Assembly (NCBI GenBank): GCA_005116895.1
Contig: SWDO01000004.1
Coordinates: 263,019-327,018, forward strand
From: Nitrospira sp.
Lineage (GTDB): Bacteria > Nitrospirota > Nitrospiria > Nitrospirales > Nitrospiraceae
Direction: 5' to 3'
Length of the DNA: 64,000 nucleotides
Under the pieces are notes generated by a model. That model searched no databases and was not told the DNA's origin. It worked only from the letters and a program-made list of their open reading frames with translations. A program made the translations under genes and the position numbers. Positions 43,638-53,223 of this stretch are shown piece after piece; the first letter of the stretch is position 1; every line of letters starts with the position of its first letter.

Positions 43638-45200
43638 CTATCGGACATTGGGAAGCGGCACCCATGCATGCACTTCCGTCCCGTCACCTGGGCGCGTCCG
43701 GATGTGGAACGTGCCCTCCGCCAAACGAACCCGCTCTTCCATGCTGAGGAGTCCGAGCCCCCGACTGCGTGCTTCCTTCCCCTCAAATCCTTTCCCATTA
43801 TCGAGGATACAGACCCCGACTCCTTTGGAAGTCCCAAGCAATCGCACCACAACCATCGAGGCTTCCGCATGCTTCAGCACATTTTGAAGGGATTCTTGCG
43901 TCACGCGATAGAGGCAGGTGGCCATCTCGATGGGAATCGCTTTCGACACGTTTCGCGAGACGTATTGAACGGCAAGCGCCGTGCGCTGTGCAAACTCGTG
44001 GGTATGATCCTGAATCGCCGCTTCGAGGCCTAGATGTTCCAGACTGGAGGGGTGGAGCCGGTAGGCGAAGGTGTGGACGTCATCCGCAAGCCGTTCGGCC
44101 GCCTCTCGAACATTCCGACAGTACGGCAACAGGGCCGGCTTGGATGTACACAATCGTTCGAGCGAGCCGGCATCGAGCGCCAGACTCGCCAGCCGTTGCG
44201 TGATATCGTCGTGCAGCTCGCGCGCAATGCGTTGTCGTTCGAGCTCTTGCGCCGTGAGCAGTTTCGCGGTCAGCTTCTCCAATTTCGTCTGATGCCGATG
44301 CAATTCCTCCTCGGCTCGCTTGCGCCTAGTGACGTCGATCTGGAACCCGATGAGCTCAACCGGCACGTCGGCCTGATCGCGAAGGATGCGCACCTCATCG
44401 TACAACCAGCGATACTTTCCGTCCCGATGACGGAATCGGTATTCGTAGACGCAGCGCTCCTGTTCAAGAACGGTTGAGAGATTGGCGAGCACCTGCGAGT
44501 GATCGTCGGGATGAAGACGGGTGACCCAAAAGTCTGAATGTTCCAGAAAATCATGCGGGCTATAACCGAGTTGCTCGACGACGTTCTCGCTGATGAATGT
44601 CGTGCTGAAGTCACCGGTGGTGCTGCGCGCATAGAGCACCACCGGGGTGGATTGTAGCAGGAGCTGCTGTCTCGCTTGCACGGTGCATAACGCCGCCGTA
44701 CGTTCGGCGATTCGCTGTTCGAGCAGCTCGTTGAGCTCGCGCAGTGCTCCCTCGGCTTGTTTGCGTTCGGTGATGTCGCTGCCGATCGTCAGCAGACATC
44801 GCTTTCCGTTGATGGTGATCAGATCGGTTGAGATGAGGAAGTACCGCAGGTCGTTATTCTTCATCCGCATCGACACTTCGACATTTTTGACCGAACCTTC
44901 CGATCGAAGTCGATCGATCAACTTGGCTCGTTCTTGAGGATCGGGCCAGATCCCCAACATCAGTGTCGTCTTCCCAATCACCTCGTGTCGCTGAAACCCA
45001 TAGATCTGGAGGCAGGCGTCGTTGATATCGAGACAACGCCCAGTGTTCAGTTCCGTGATGCCGATCGGGTGGGGACTTAGACGAAAGGCTTTGTCGAAGA
45101 GATCTTCCTTCGGCGTGACCTTACTAGAGTGCGGGCGCTTGCTGGTTCGCCCACGCACAGCTCGTCGGCTCGGACCGTTCTTCGTGGATTTTGATGGCAT
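43638..45200 (-). CDS. PAS-PAS sensor histidine kinase, NarX/HisKA_3 type
   Basis: 520 residues from MPSKSTKNG. Two PAS domains: the first (about 45-155) with ISPHPIG-like start and ITERKQAEGAL end, the second (about 180-310) ending GFQIDVTRRKRAEEEL with a PAC motif. The kinase core has ERQRIARELHDDITQRLASLAL (phosphoacceptor His in ELHDD), and the ATPase has VTQESLQNVLKHAEAS, DNGKGF and GLGLLSMEERV. No membrane helix is seen, so it is cytoplasmic, sensing an internal cue. It pairs with the NarL-type regulator downstream. Confidence 0.92.
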   Translation of the reverse strand: MPSKSTKNGPSRRAVRGRTSKRPHSSKVTPKEDLFDKAFRLSPHPIGITELNTGRCLDINDACLQIYGFQRHEVIGKTTLMLGIWPDPQERAKLIDRLRSEGSVKNVEVSMRMKNNDLRYFLISTDLITINGKRCLLTIGSDITERKQAEGALRELNELLEQRIAERTAALCTVQARQQLLLQSTPVVLYARSTTGDFSTTFISENVVEQLGYSPHDFLEHSDFWVTRLHPDDHSQVLANLSTVLEQERCVYEYRFRHRDGKYRWLYDEVRILRDQADVPVELIGFQIDVTRRKRAEEELHRHQTKLEKLTAKLLTAQELERQRIARELHDDITQRLASLALDAGSLERLCTSKPALLPYCRNVREAAERLADDVHTFAYRLHPSSLEHLGLEAAIQDHTHEFAQRTALAVQYVSRNVSKAIPIEMATCLYRVTQESLQNVLKHAEASMVVVRLLGTSKGVGVCILDNGKGFEGKEARSRGLGLLSMEERVRLAEGTFHIRTRPGDGTEVHAWVPLPNVR

Positions 45201-45385
45201 AAGCGAGTCTGTAATTTTAGGCCTGGAGTCACGACCGAGCAAGAGCGTGGCCGCTCATCCTGAAAAACAGCTCTCGTTCCTAGTAAGGTATTTGACAAAA
45301 CCAAGGCCAATCCCTAGCTTCCTCACAGTCGGGTCTCGACCGCAGCTGCCTCTCTCCAAATTCTAACCGTTACACGAGGCTGGGC

Positions 45386-48300
45386 CTACCCGTGACCGTT
45401 CGAAGTGAGAGACGGCATCTCTCCGTTTTTCAGCGTCGCGTGATTACCCTCGGGACTCAACCCTCGTGGCCTCCCCATCACATGGTAGTACAACACCGGA
45501 ATCACGACGAGGGTCAGCAATGTCGACGCGCCGACGCCGAAGAGCAGCGAGACAGCCAGTCCCTGAAAGATGGGATCGAGAATGATGACGAAGGCCCCCA
45601 CCATCAATGCCGCCGCAGTCAGTACGATGGGGCGCGTCCGAATCGCGCCCGCCTTGATGACGGCTTCTGACAACGCAACACCCGTTCGTTCTTGTAGCTG
45701 AATGAAATCGACCAGGAGGATGGAGTTCCTCACAATGATGCCGGCGAGCGCGATGAAGCCGATCATGGAGGTGGCAGTGAAGTACGATCCGGTCAACCAA
45801 TGGCCTGGCAGAATGCCGATCAGCGTGAGCGGGATAGGAGCCATGATGATCAATGGAGTCATGAACGATTGGAACTGCCCGACGATCAGGAGATAGATCA
45901 GCAACATAGCCACGGCAAACGCGATCCCCATGTCACGGAAGGTTTCATATGTGATGTGCCATTCGCCATCCCACTTCATGGCGATCTTCTCTTCCGACCA
46001 CGGCTGCGAGGCATAGGACTGCTCGATCTGATACCCTTCTGCCGGTCGAAACTTTTCAAGCTTTTCCCCCACTCCAAGAACACCGTACACGGGACTTTCC
46101 GCTTGCTCCGCTCCGGGGCCTCCCACATCCGCGACCACGTAGACCACCGGCTTTTGATTCTTGTGATAAATCGCCTTGTCTTGGACCGTTTGCTCAATCT
46201 TGAGCAATTCTGACAATTGGACCATGCCGCCAGCGCTCGTCCGCAGCCCGATCTCGCCCAGATGTTCCAAGCCGGTCCGCTCGGCCAGCGGCAAGCGGAG
46301 CACGATGTGAACCGGACTCTTCTCCTGAGGGATATGGACCAGCCCGACCTTCGCCCCCTGGAGCGCCATACGCAGCGTGTTCACAATGTCCTCGGATGGA
46401 ATACCGGCGAGGGCCGCTTTCACCCGATCGACCGTGAAGACATATTTCACTTGGTCCGCCTCAATATAATCATCCACATCAACCACTCCGGGCGTGGATT
46501 CGAACAGCGTTCGAATCTCGCGAGCGACAGCGAGTTGCCTGCCGTAATCGGGACCGTAGACTTCGGCCACCAGAACTGATTGCACAGGCGGCCCCGGCGG
46601 CACTTCGACGATCTTCACGTTCGCTCCGTATTCACGAGCGATCTGTTGCACCGGTGGGCGAATCCGTTGAGCGATCTCATGACTTTGGGAGGCTCGGTCC
46701 TGTTTCGCGACCAGATTGAGCTGAATGTCGGCCTCGTGAGGCTGTTCCCTCAAATAGTAGTGGCGTACCAAGCCGCTGAAGTTAAAGGGCGAGGCCGTGC
46801 CGACATAGGCCTGATAATCCCGCACTTCCGGTATTGTTTTCACATATCGTCCCAGCGCCTGCGTGACCCGTGCGGTCTCTTCAAGTGTCGTCCCTTCCGG
46901 CATGTCGATCACCAGTTGGAGTTCACTCTTGTTGTCGAAGGGGAGCATTTTCACCACGACATGACGGGTGTAGAACAACAGGGTCGAGGCCACGAGCAAC
47001 AGTCCAATAATCCCGAGAAAGGCATACGCGAGCATCGGATGGGCCAGTAACGGAGAAAGGACTCGTCGATAGATCCGAGCTGTGAGCCCGCTCTCCTCAC
47101 CTTCATGGTCAATCCCTGATAGCGCAACTCCAGGACGATAACAAGTCCGGCAAAACCAGGGGATCACGACAAAGGCAACCAACAACGAAAAAAACATGGC
47201 GATAGAGGCGTTGACGGGAATCGGTCTCATATAGGGTCCCATCAACCCGGACACGAACGCCATGGGCAGGAGGGCGGCGATTACGGTAAATGTCGCCAGG
47301 ATCGTGGGATTCCCAACTTCGTCGACGGCATGGATCGAGGCTTCGTCATGGGGCCTGAGACGCATCTTCAGATGCCGGTAGGTATTCTCGACCACCACGA
47401 TCGCGTCATCCACGAGGATGCCAATTGAAAAGATGAGGGCAAAGAGCGTCACGCGGTTGATGGTGTAGCCGATGATCATTGAGGTGAACAACGTCAAGGC
47501 GAGCGTGAGAGGGATCGCAATGGACACGACAAGGGCCGGCCGCGGTCCCAAGGCAACTCCAAGGAAGCCGACCACCGCGACGACGGCGATGAGTAAATGC
47601 CACAAGAGTTCATTCGCCTTCTCTTGTGCCGTTTCTCCGTAATCACGGGTGACCGTCACCCGCACGTCCGATGGAATAGTCACGCCTTTCATGTCCTCGA
47701 CTTTGCGGATCACGTCCGCAGCAACGGTCACTGCGTTCATGCCGGCCTGCTTGGCGATGGCAACCGTCACGGCAGGCGACTCGTGAGGGGTCAGGGATGA
47801 GGGGTCAGGAGAAGGGCTTGCCGTCATCCCCTCACGCCTCACCCCTGACGCCTCACCAGTTCCATGCCAGACATAACTCGTCGCTTCCGCAGGCCCGTCC
47901 GTCACCGCCGCGACCTGACGGAGGTATACGGGTCTCTGCTCACTGACCCCGACGACCAGCGCATCGAGATCTTCACGCGATCGTATGAAGCGGCCGGTCT
48001 CCACGAGAAAGCTTTGGTTGCGACTGTCAAACCGGCCCGTCGACAATGCCCGATTCTCTCCGCGTATCACGTTCCCGACCTGTAACGGCGTCAGTCCATA
48101 GGCTTTCAATCTGGTCGGGTCGATCTGGATGCGCAGTTCGCGAGGCCGTCCGCCGACGATGAACCCAGCCGAAGTACCGGGCACCTTCTTGGCCTCCTCT
48201 AGCACCTGTTCGGCGAGACGATGGAGCTCGAATTCCCCGTATCGCTCACTCGAAAGCGTCAGCGTGACGATCGGCACGTCGTTGACATCCTTCGGCTTGA

Positions 48301-48721
48301 CAAGAAAGGGCTCAGCCCCGGGCGGCAACAGGTCTTGGTTCGACATCAACTTGTCGTAGAGATCGACCAGGCTTTGTTCCATCGGCTGACCGACGTAGAA
48401 GCGGACGATGATCAGCGCACCGCCGGGCCGAGAGATCGAGTAGACATACTCGACGCCTTTGATCTCGGAGAGTTTGCGCTCAAACGGTTTGGTAAGTTGT
48501 TCTTCGACGACCTTGGCGGATGCGCCGGGAAACGGCAGCCAGACATCGGCCATCGGGACCACGATCTGCGGTTCTTCCTCACGAGGAGTGACAACCACTG
48601 CAAATACGCCCAGCAATAACACGCCCAACATGATGAGCGGAGTGAGCTTGCTGTTGATGAAGAGGGCTGCGATGCGGCCGGATAAACCGTAAGGGGTAAG
48701 GGGTGAGGGGTGAGGGGTCAT
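45386..48721 (-). CDS. RND efflux transporter inner-membrane subunit with in-frame repeat insertions
   Basis: 1111 residues from MTPHPSPLTPYGLSGRIA; this start is itself encoded by a GAGGGGT-type repeat and has no good ribosome site. Twelve membrane helices and two large periplasmic loops match AcrB/MexF-like RND pumps: KLTPLIMLGVLLLGVFAVVVTP, ILVDDAIVVVEN (proton-relay Asp pair in TM4) and IALAGIIVRNSILLVDFI near the end. About residues 288-313 (GEASGVRREGMTAS, PSPDPSSLTPHESP) interrupt the usual junction before PAVTVAIAKQAG and derive from a repeat. Substrate unknown. Confidence 0.88.
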   Translation of the reverse strand: MTPHPSPLTPYGLSGRIAALFINSKLTPLIMLGVLLLGVFAVVVTPREEEPQIVVPMADVWLPFPGASAKVVEEQLTKPFERKLSEIKGVEYVYSISRPGGALIIVRFYVGQPMEQSLVDLYDKLMSNQDLLPPGAEPFLVKPKDVNDVPIVTLTLSSERYGEFELHRLAEQVLEEAKKVPGTSAGFIVGGRPRELRIQIDPTRLKAYGLTPLQVGNVIRGENRALSTGRFDSRNQSFLVETGRFIRSREDLDALVVGVSEQRPVYLRQVAAVTDGPAEATSYVWHGTGEASGVRREGMTASPSPDPSSLTPHESPAVTVAIAKQAGMNAVTVAADVIRKVEDMKGVTIPSDVRVTVTRDYGETAQEKANELLWHLLIAVVAVVGFLGVALGPRPALVVSIAIPLTLALTLFTSMIIGYTINRVTLFALIFSIGILVDDAIVVVENTYRHLKMRLRPHDEASIHAVDEVGNPTILATFTVIAALLPMAFVSGLMGPYMRPIPVNASIAMFFSLLVAFVVIPWFCRTCYRPGVALSGIDHEGEESGLTARIYRRVLSPLLAHPMLAYAFLGIIGLLLVASTLLFYTRHVVVKMLPFDNKSELQLVIDMPEGTTLEETARVTQALGRYVKTIPEVRDYQAYVGTASPFNFSGLVRHYYLREQPHEADIQLNLVAKQDRASQSHEIAQRIRPPVQQIAREYGANVKIVEVPPGPPVQSVLVAEVYGPDYGRQLAVAREIRTLFESTPGVVDVDDYIEADQVKYVFTVDRVKAALAGIPSEDIVNTLRMALQGAKVGLVHIPQEKSPVHIVLRLPLAERTGLEHLGEIGLRTSAGGMVQLSELLKIEQTVQDKAIYHKNQKPVVYVVADVGGPGAEQAESPVYGVLGVGEKLEKFRPAEGYQIEQSYASQPWSEEKIAMKWDGEWHITYETFRDMGIAFAVAMLLIYLLIVGQFQSFMTPLIIMAPIPLTLIGILPGHWLTGSYFTATSMIGFIALAGIIVRNSILLVDFIQLQERTGVALSEAVIKAGAIRTRPIVLTAAALMVGAFVIILDPIFQGLAVSLLFGVGASTLLTLVVIPVLYYHVMGRPRGLSPEGNHATLKNGEMPSLTSNGHG
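47783..47857. repeat. GAGGGGT-type palindromic repeat inside the RND gene
   Basis: Two direct copies of TGAGGGGTCAGG on one side and CCTCACCCCTGACGCCTCAC on the other form a long imperfect inverted repeat, wholly within coding sequence and a multiple of three in length. The same word is tandemly repeated at 48691-48720 at the start of the same gene. Confidence 0.7.
48691..48720. repeat. Tandem GGGGTGA/GGGGTAA repeat at the RND gene start
   Basis: Four tandem units of AAGGGGT/GAGGGGT. On the coding strand they encode THPSPLTPY-like residues directly after the assigned ATG, so the annotated N terminus comes from the repeat. Confidence 0.65.
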
Positions 48722-48774
48722 GGAAAGCGATGAATTATTCTTCGGTAACTGGTATTCGTCGTTGCTATCTCGAC

Positions 48775-48856
48775 CCTGCGTTCCAAGTTTCAGGTTGTGC
48801 AGCAACCACACACTTGAAACCTGCAACATGACACTCGAAACCGTTGGTCGATACGC
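48775..48856. repeat. Dispersed palindromic intergenic repeat, copy 3
   Basis: CCAAGTTTCAGGTTGTG is mirrored by CACACTTGAAACCTG, then GACACTCGAAACCGTTGG leads to CGATACGCTTCACGG, nearly identical to the tail of copy 1 at 13862-13950. It lies between the RND subunit genes. Confidence 0.65.
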
Positions 48857-48857
48857 T

Positions 48858-49913
48858 TCACGGTGTCCCCGCCGTCGGCGAGGCCGCCGTCTCTACAATC
48901 TCCACCGTGATTCCATCAACTCCCTGATGTCCGCCAGCCAACACTCGTTCACCCACGTTGACGCCAGAGAGAATCTCCACATTCTTCTCGAAGTGCCGTC
49001 CGATTTTGATCCACCGGAGTCGCGCAATCCGATCCTCCCCAACAACAAAGAGGCTGGTGAGTTCACCCCGCTCGACGACGGCTGTTGATGGGATGAGCAT
49101 GGTTTGGGCTGCGCCTGTATCAAGCTGGAACCGGCCGAACATGCCGGTCTTCAGTCCGACTGTCCTCGGCAAATCAACCTTGACCATAAAGGTGTGCGTG
49201 TGCGGGTCGCCGGCAGGCAGAATTTGGCTGACAAGGCCGGCCAAGGCTTGGTCTCCCAAGGCATCAATGACGACCGGGATCTTGTCTCCCCGAGAAATCG
49301 ACTTCAGGTCTCCTTCCGCCACCGTGGCTTCCAGGCGAAGGCGCTGAGGATCTTCCATTTTGAGCAGCGGCTGACCCGGCGAGGCCAATTCCCCCGCTTC
49401 CACTTTCTTCTCTGTGATGACTCCTTCGAATGGAGCTCTTACCATCGTGTAGCTCAGTTGAGCCTCCACCGCTCTGCGATTGGCCTCGGCCACTCGATAG
49501 GCTCGGGTCGCATTCTCCATCTCTTGTTTTGACACCGCATCTTGGGCATACAGCTGGTTCATCCGATCGAGGTGCGCTTGTGCATTCTCAACTTCCGCGT
49601 GAGCGCGGGCCAGGTCCGCCTGAAGATCTCGGCTGTCCAGCTGGATCAGGAGCTGACCCTTGGAGACTCGCGAGCCTTCTCGAACGAGCAGCTTATCGAT
49701 CGTTCCTTGGATGCGACTAGAGAGAGTGGCTTGGAAAATGGGAGTAACCTGGCCGGTCACTTCAACACGGATCGGCACCGAGGTAGATTTGGCCTCGACG
49801 ACCGTAGCCTGAATGGTCTTCTGTGGAGCAGCCGACACCACCGTGGTGGCCGGCTCTTCCTTGGACCCACAACCAGCCAACAGCAGCAACAGTGCGACGA
49901 GTATCTGTTTCAC
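48858..49913 (-). CDS. RND periplasmic adaptor (membrane fusion protein)
   Basis: 351 residues with a lipoprotein signal (LLLAGCGSKEE, Cys near residue 15). The biotinyl-lipoyl motif halves are separated by a coiled-coil (RAHAEVENAQAHLDRMNQLYAQDAVSKQEMENATRAYRVAEANRRAVEAQL in pieces), typical of HlyD/AcrA adaptors; LSSRIQGTIDKLLVREGSRVSKGQLL is the first lipoyl half. It couples the RND pump 137 bases downstream to an outer-membrane channel. No TolC-like gene is present in the window. Confidence 0.9.
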   Translation of the reverse strand: MKQILVALLLLLAGCGSKEEPATTVVSAAPQKTIQATVVEAKSTSVPIRVEVTGQVTPIFQATLSSRIQGTIDKLLVREGSRVSKGQLLIQLDSRDLQADLARAHAEVENAQAHLDRMNQLYAQDAVSKQEMENATRAYRVAEANRRAVEAQLSYTMVRAPFEGVITEKKVEAGELASPGQPLLKMEDPQRLRLEATVAEGDLKSISRGDKIPVVIDALGDQALAGLVSQILPAGDPHTHTFMVKVDLPRTVGLKTGMFGRFQLDTGAAQTMLIPSTAVVERGELTSLFVVGEDRIARLRWIKIGRHFEKNVEILSGVNVGERVLAGGHQGVDGITVEIVETAASPTAGTP

Positions 49914-49951
49914 TGGTCTGAACCTTATCTGGGCGATGTTTTCCTCCTGAC

Positions 49952-50497
49952 TCAGAGTCCACCCATGGCCGCTCGAGCATGGTCCTCACACCGATCCTCA
50001 GGTCGAGCATTCGTACCCATCTGATCTTCCCATGTCCCACGCCTGGCCCCCAACTGTCGAAGCAGACATTCTGCCGTCGCGAGCAGCTCCTCAAGACTAC
50101 GATCCGGTTTCGCACCATAGTGTCCACGATCGAAGATAGGGACTTGGAGGCTGACTTCCGCACGAAACCGGCGCTCCGGGGAATACATAATCCGATGCAT
50201 TGGGGGCTCAGGATACTGACAGGGCTTGAGCAGATCCAACGACTGAAAGAACACGCGGCAGAGACGGCGCAAATCGCCTATCAATGCGTGAAGTTCCGAA
50301 TCGTCGCCAGACGGGAGATGCTTAGCGTCTTGGAAGGCCGCATACAGGTTAAGCTGAAATCCAATTTGAACGATCCGATCCGTTCCATCTTTGACATAGA
50401 AGGGATCATGATCGAAGCAGATCTTGCGCGTGACAATCATGTCACGCAGATCCTGTTCGCTCGTGAATGCGTCCTCCAAAACAAGAGAAATGGTCAT
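49952..50497 (-). CDS. Protein of unknown function
   Basis: 181 residues, with GGGAGAG well placed before the ATG. No domain is recognised. The first 120 residues look globular and mixed alpha/beta (DRIVQIGFQLNLYAAF; RRLCRVFFQSLDLLKP; FRAEVSLQVPIFDRGHYG); the last 40 are basic and poorly ordered. No signal peptide or membrane helix is present. It is separate from the efflux genes by 38 bases and could be co-transcribed with them. Confidence 0.55.
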   Translation of the reverse strand: MTISLVLEDAFTSEQDLRDMIVTRKICFDHDPFYVKDGTDRIVQIGFQLNLYAAFQDAKHLPSGDDSELHALIGDLRRLCRVFFQSLDLLKPCQYPEPPMHRIMYSPERRFRAEVSLQVPIFDRGHYGAKPDRSLEELLATAECLLRQLGARRGTWEDQMGTNARPEDRCEDHARAAMGGL

Positions 50498-50577
50498 GCG
50501 ACTCTCCCTATCCTTCGTGACCCCAAGATTGACACAGACCTTACTCTAGAGGAAACAACCCCATCTGCAAGTCTTTG

Positions 50578-50766
50578 TTACTCGTGTACTCCGAGCTTGC
50601 GCAGGAAGGCCATCATCGGACACCAGCCGGTAAAGGCCGATTGGATGAGATTTAGCGCCACAAAGGCAGCAAAATAATTCCAGTAGGGGTGGACGGTCGC
50701 GCCCAGAATAACCGAGGCCAGCACAAAGACACCGGCAATCAATCTTAAACGTTCGTTGAGTTTCAT
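50578..50766 (-). CDS. DUF2892 (YgaP-type) membrane protein
   Basis: 62 residues with two membrane helices (LIAGVFVLASVILGA; YWNYFAAFVALNLIQSAF) followed by the motif TGWCPMMAFLRKLG, the signature of DUF2892/YgaP membrane parts, which often accompany rhodanese or sulfide-oxidising enzymes. AGGAGGAGG precedes the ATG. It is 82 bases downstream of the SQR-like gene, supporting a sulfide-related role. Confidence 0.82.
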   Translation of the reverse strand: MKLNERLRLIAGVFVLASVILGATVHPYWNYFAAFVALNLIQSAFTGWCPMMAFLRKLGVHE

Positions 50767-50847
50767 CGCCTCCTCCTTTCCTCTTGCCTATGTGAGGCAG
50801 GGATGGAGCAAAGGATTCAGAACGGAAAGTCCGTCAGGTTGGCCGCT

Positions 50848-52086
50848 CTATTCTCGCTTGGTGATGCCTATTGCATTGAGAATCGCCTTCTCGAAGAAAG
50901 GCTCACTGACGCCTCGTTTCATTTTCATCAGGAAGTACTTTTCCAGCGCGATCTTGGCCAGGTGGACCCATTTGCCTTTTTTCGCCCAGGTGACGTTGCG
51001 GGGAGCCATCTGGGGCAGGGCCACGAACGCCATTCCCGTATCACCCATATCGGCCAGACAGATCGCATTCCACGTCGCGGTTTCCTTCTTCGCATTGTTT
51101 TCGATGTCCGCCTTGATATTGTGAACGGCCGCCGACACCATGGATTCGATCATGTAGCCGGTCTTCGGTGCGCCGGTCGGAATCGGCGTCTGCTCGACAG
51201 GCGGAATGGCGACACACACGCCGACCGCGTAAATATTCTTGTACTTCGGGTTCGTTTGATACGCATCGATATTGACGAACCCTTTGGGATTGCAGAGGCC
51301 CGTTGTCCCAGCCACCGCATCGACTCCGGCAAAGGGTGGAATCATCATCGAGTAGCGGAAGGGCACCTCCTGACCATCCTCCAAGAGCATCTTCCCAGGC
51401 TGGACTTCTTTGATGGCTGTGTTGTGGATCGGCTTGATCGAGTGTTCGGCGAACTCATCCTCCATCAACCGCCGGGATTTCCCCACGCCAGCGAGACCCA
51501 TGTGGCCGATGTAAGGCTCCGGCGTAACAAAATAGATCGGGACTTTCTTGCGGAGTTTTTTCTTCCGCAAATCCGCATCGAGAATAAACGCCATCTCATA
51601 GGCTGGCCCAAAACAGGAGGCACCTTGTGCGGCGCCCACGACGATAGGACCTGGATCCTTCAGGAAGCTCTGATAGGCTCCCCACGCTTGTTCTGCATGG
51701 TCCACGTTGCACACCGATTGGGTATAGCCGCTTGGGCCCAGGCCGGGCACAGCGGCAAAGTTGAGCTTCGGCCCCGTGGCGATGATGAGATAATCGTACG
51801 GCACCTCGCCTTTCGCCGTGATGACACGGTTCTGTTCTGGTTCGATGCGATCAGCCGTGGCATGAACGAACTTAATGCCCTTCTTGGTCAACACAGGCCC
51901 CAACTCAAAACTGATGTCTTTGCGTGTGCGCCAACCGACCGCGACCCAGGGATTTGATGGCACGAAGTGAAACGAGTTCACGTTTGAAATAACGGTGACC
52001 TGGTGTTTCTTGTCCAACAGCGCCCGCGCCTCATAGGCGGCAGGCAACCCACCGATCGATGCGCCGATGATCGCCACTCGTGCCAT
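50848..52086 (-). CDS. Sulfide:quinone oxidoreductase-like flavoprotein
   Basis: 412 residues from an ATG with GGAGGT upstream. The FAD-binding start is VAIIGASIGGLPAAYEA, and the second dinucleotide site is PYDYLIIATGPKL. Cys residues at QSVCNVDHA and AQGASCFGPAYEMAF match the positions of the catalytic Cys pair region in SQR; VGVCVAIPPVEQTPIPTGAPKTGYMIE is typical of this family. A C-terminal amphipathic region (WVHLAKIALEKYFLMKMKRG) would bind the membrane. It would pass electrons from sulfide to quinone. Whether all catalytic Cys are present was not fully verified. Confidence 0.82.
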   Translation of the reverse strand: MARVAIIGASIGGLPAAYEARALLDKKHQVTVISNVNSFHFVPSNPWVAVGWRTRKDISFELGPVLTKKGIKFVHATADRIEPEQNRVITAKGEVPYDYLIIATGPKLNFAAVPGLGPSGYTQSVCNVDHAEQAWGAYQSFLKDPGPIVVGAAQGASCFGPAYEMAFILDADLRKKKLRKKVPIYFVTPEPYIGHMGLAGVGKSRRLMEDEFAEHSIKPIHNTAIKEVQPGKMLLEDGQEVPFRYSMMIPPFAGVDAVAGTTGLCNPKGFVNIDAYQTNPKYKNIYAVGVCVAIPPVEQTPIPTGAPKTGYMIESMVSAAVHNIKADIENNAKKETATWNAICLADMGDTGMAFVALPQMAPRNVTWAKKGKWVHLAKIALEKYFLMKMKRGVSEPFFEKAILNAIGITKRE

Positions 52087-52163
52087 TGTCCACCTCCAGT
52101 CCGAAGTGCTGAGGGTGTGATTTCACTCCGCACTCGATTCCCAGCACTCAGATCTCATATTTC

Positions 52164-52475
52164 CTAGTGCCGTCCTCCGCCGCCGCCGCGTTCAGACCGC
52201 TCATGCTGCGGCTTTTCCGGACGCTCGGTCTGCATATGTTCCCTTGCCCGTTCACGCTCGCGTGTCCGCTCCTGCTCTTTCAGCTGGTCTTTGTCCTTCA
52301 ACTCTTTATGCAGCTGATCTTTAGTCTGTAGTTTGTCCTTGTCCTGAAGTTGTTGCTGCGTCTTGAGCTGATCACGGTCACGATCAAGATCCTGCGCTGA
52401 CCCAATGGTGACGAAACCGACTGGTGACAGCATGGCTACTGCTAGAGTGGCACATATGATGGCTTGGAACTTCAT
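52164..52475 (-). CDS. Exported low-complexity charged protein
   Basis: 103 residues from MKFQAIICATL, preceded by GGGGGAGG. A signal peptide (residues 1-28, ending GSA) leads to a segment of DRDQLKTQQQLQDKDKLQ-type repeats (heptad-like K/D/Q/L) and an Arg/Glu-rich stretch ending in GGGGGRH. The mature protein should be a highly charged helix or disordered chain in the periplasm. No family is known. Confidence 0.6.
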   Translation of the reverse strand: MKFQAIICATLAVAMLSPVGFVTIGSAQDLDRDRDQLKTQQQLQDKDKLQTKDQLHKELKDKDQLKEQERTRERERAREHMQTERPEKPQHERSERGGGGGRH

Positions 52476-52665
52476 GAATACCTCCCCCTGTTGCGTGACC
52501 GGAGCGACATTGCTCTCGGCTTTGGCGGATTTCCCGCCTTTCGAGGCTTGTGCAATTCGGCCATGACAGGACCGCTCATTAGGTGTGAGCCGCCACGTCG
52601 GAAATAGATTCGCTCTTGCTCCGATTTCTTCTCTTCTCCTGCCGGTTGCTGACCGCTGACGGCCA

Positions 52666-53130
52666 TTAGCTCGCTCGGAATCTGTACATGTCATGACAGG
52701 TCGTACAACGGGCCATCATGCTCGACAGCCGTCGTAAAATCTGTTGGGGTGTCTCGTTCTGTACAATTGCATCGGCCAGAGCATCCATGTCTTTGTGGAT
52801 CGACATGCCCATCTGCTTAAACGGCAGCGGTAACTTGGCCATGATGGCCGGCTCTACATCTGCGGCCATGTTCATCCCGACCTCTCGTGCCGCTGCTTCC
52901 ATCTGCTTCAGATCAGGCTTCGACTCTCCCAGTTCCCTGACGACACCGTCCACTGCTTTCAAGAGCTGTCGCATTTCCGCCAAGATCTGATCGCGTTCAG
53001 CAGCCGCCAGCAGTATTTCCGTGCGCCCGTCGCTTCCCTTTGCCGTCCAACCCTTCACGAAGAACCATCCCAGACCAGTAATTGTGAGGACCCACAGGGC
53101 AAAGACCGTCATGCACCAGCGCGATTTCAT
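52666..53130 (-). CDS. Class II-like c-type cytochrome with N-terminal anchor
   Basis: 154 residues from MKSRWCMTVFA. An N-terminal hydrophobic segment (TVFALWVLTITGLGWFFV) may be an uncleaved anchor. The rest is helical (AERDQILAEMRQLLKAVDGVVREL) with a C-terminal heme site ARCTTCHDMYRFRAS, the class II position. It differs from the two c'-like proteins in the 3.8-8.6 kb region in having few His residues. It is next to the low-complexity protein. Confidence 0.75.
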   Translation of the reverse strand: MKSRWCMTVFALWVLTITGLGWFFVKGWTAKGSDGRTEILLAAAERDQILAEMRQLLKAVDGVVRELGESKPDLKQMEAAAREVGMNMAADVEPAIMAKLPLPFKQMGMSIHKDMDALADAIVQNETPQQILRRLSSMMARCTTCHDMYRFRAS

Positions 53131-53223
53131 ATCTGTTCCTACGCCTCCCTCTTCGTTGTCAGAGCTATACCCATTATCTCCGTACACACATGGGCTAGCT
53201 CTTCGGCCAGTTAGTCCGTGCAC

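Noticed and set aside
50803-51957. 384-codon plus-strand frame
   Set aside because: Antisense to the SQR-like gene, no recognisable domain.
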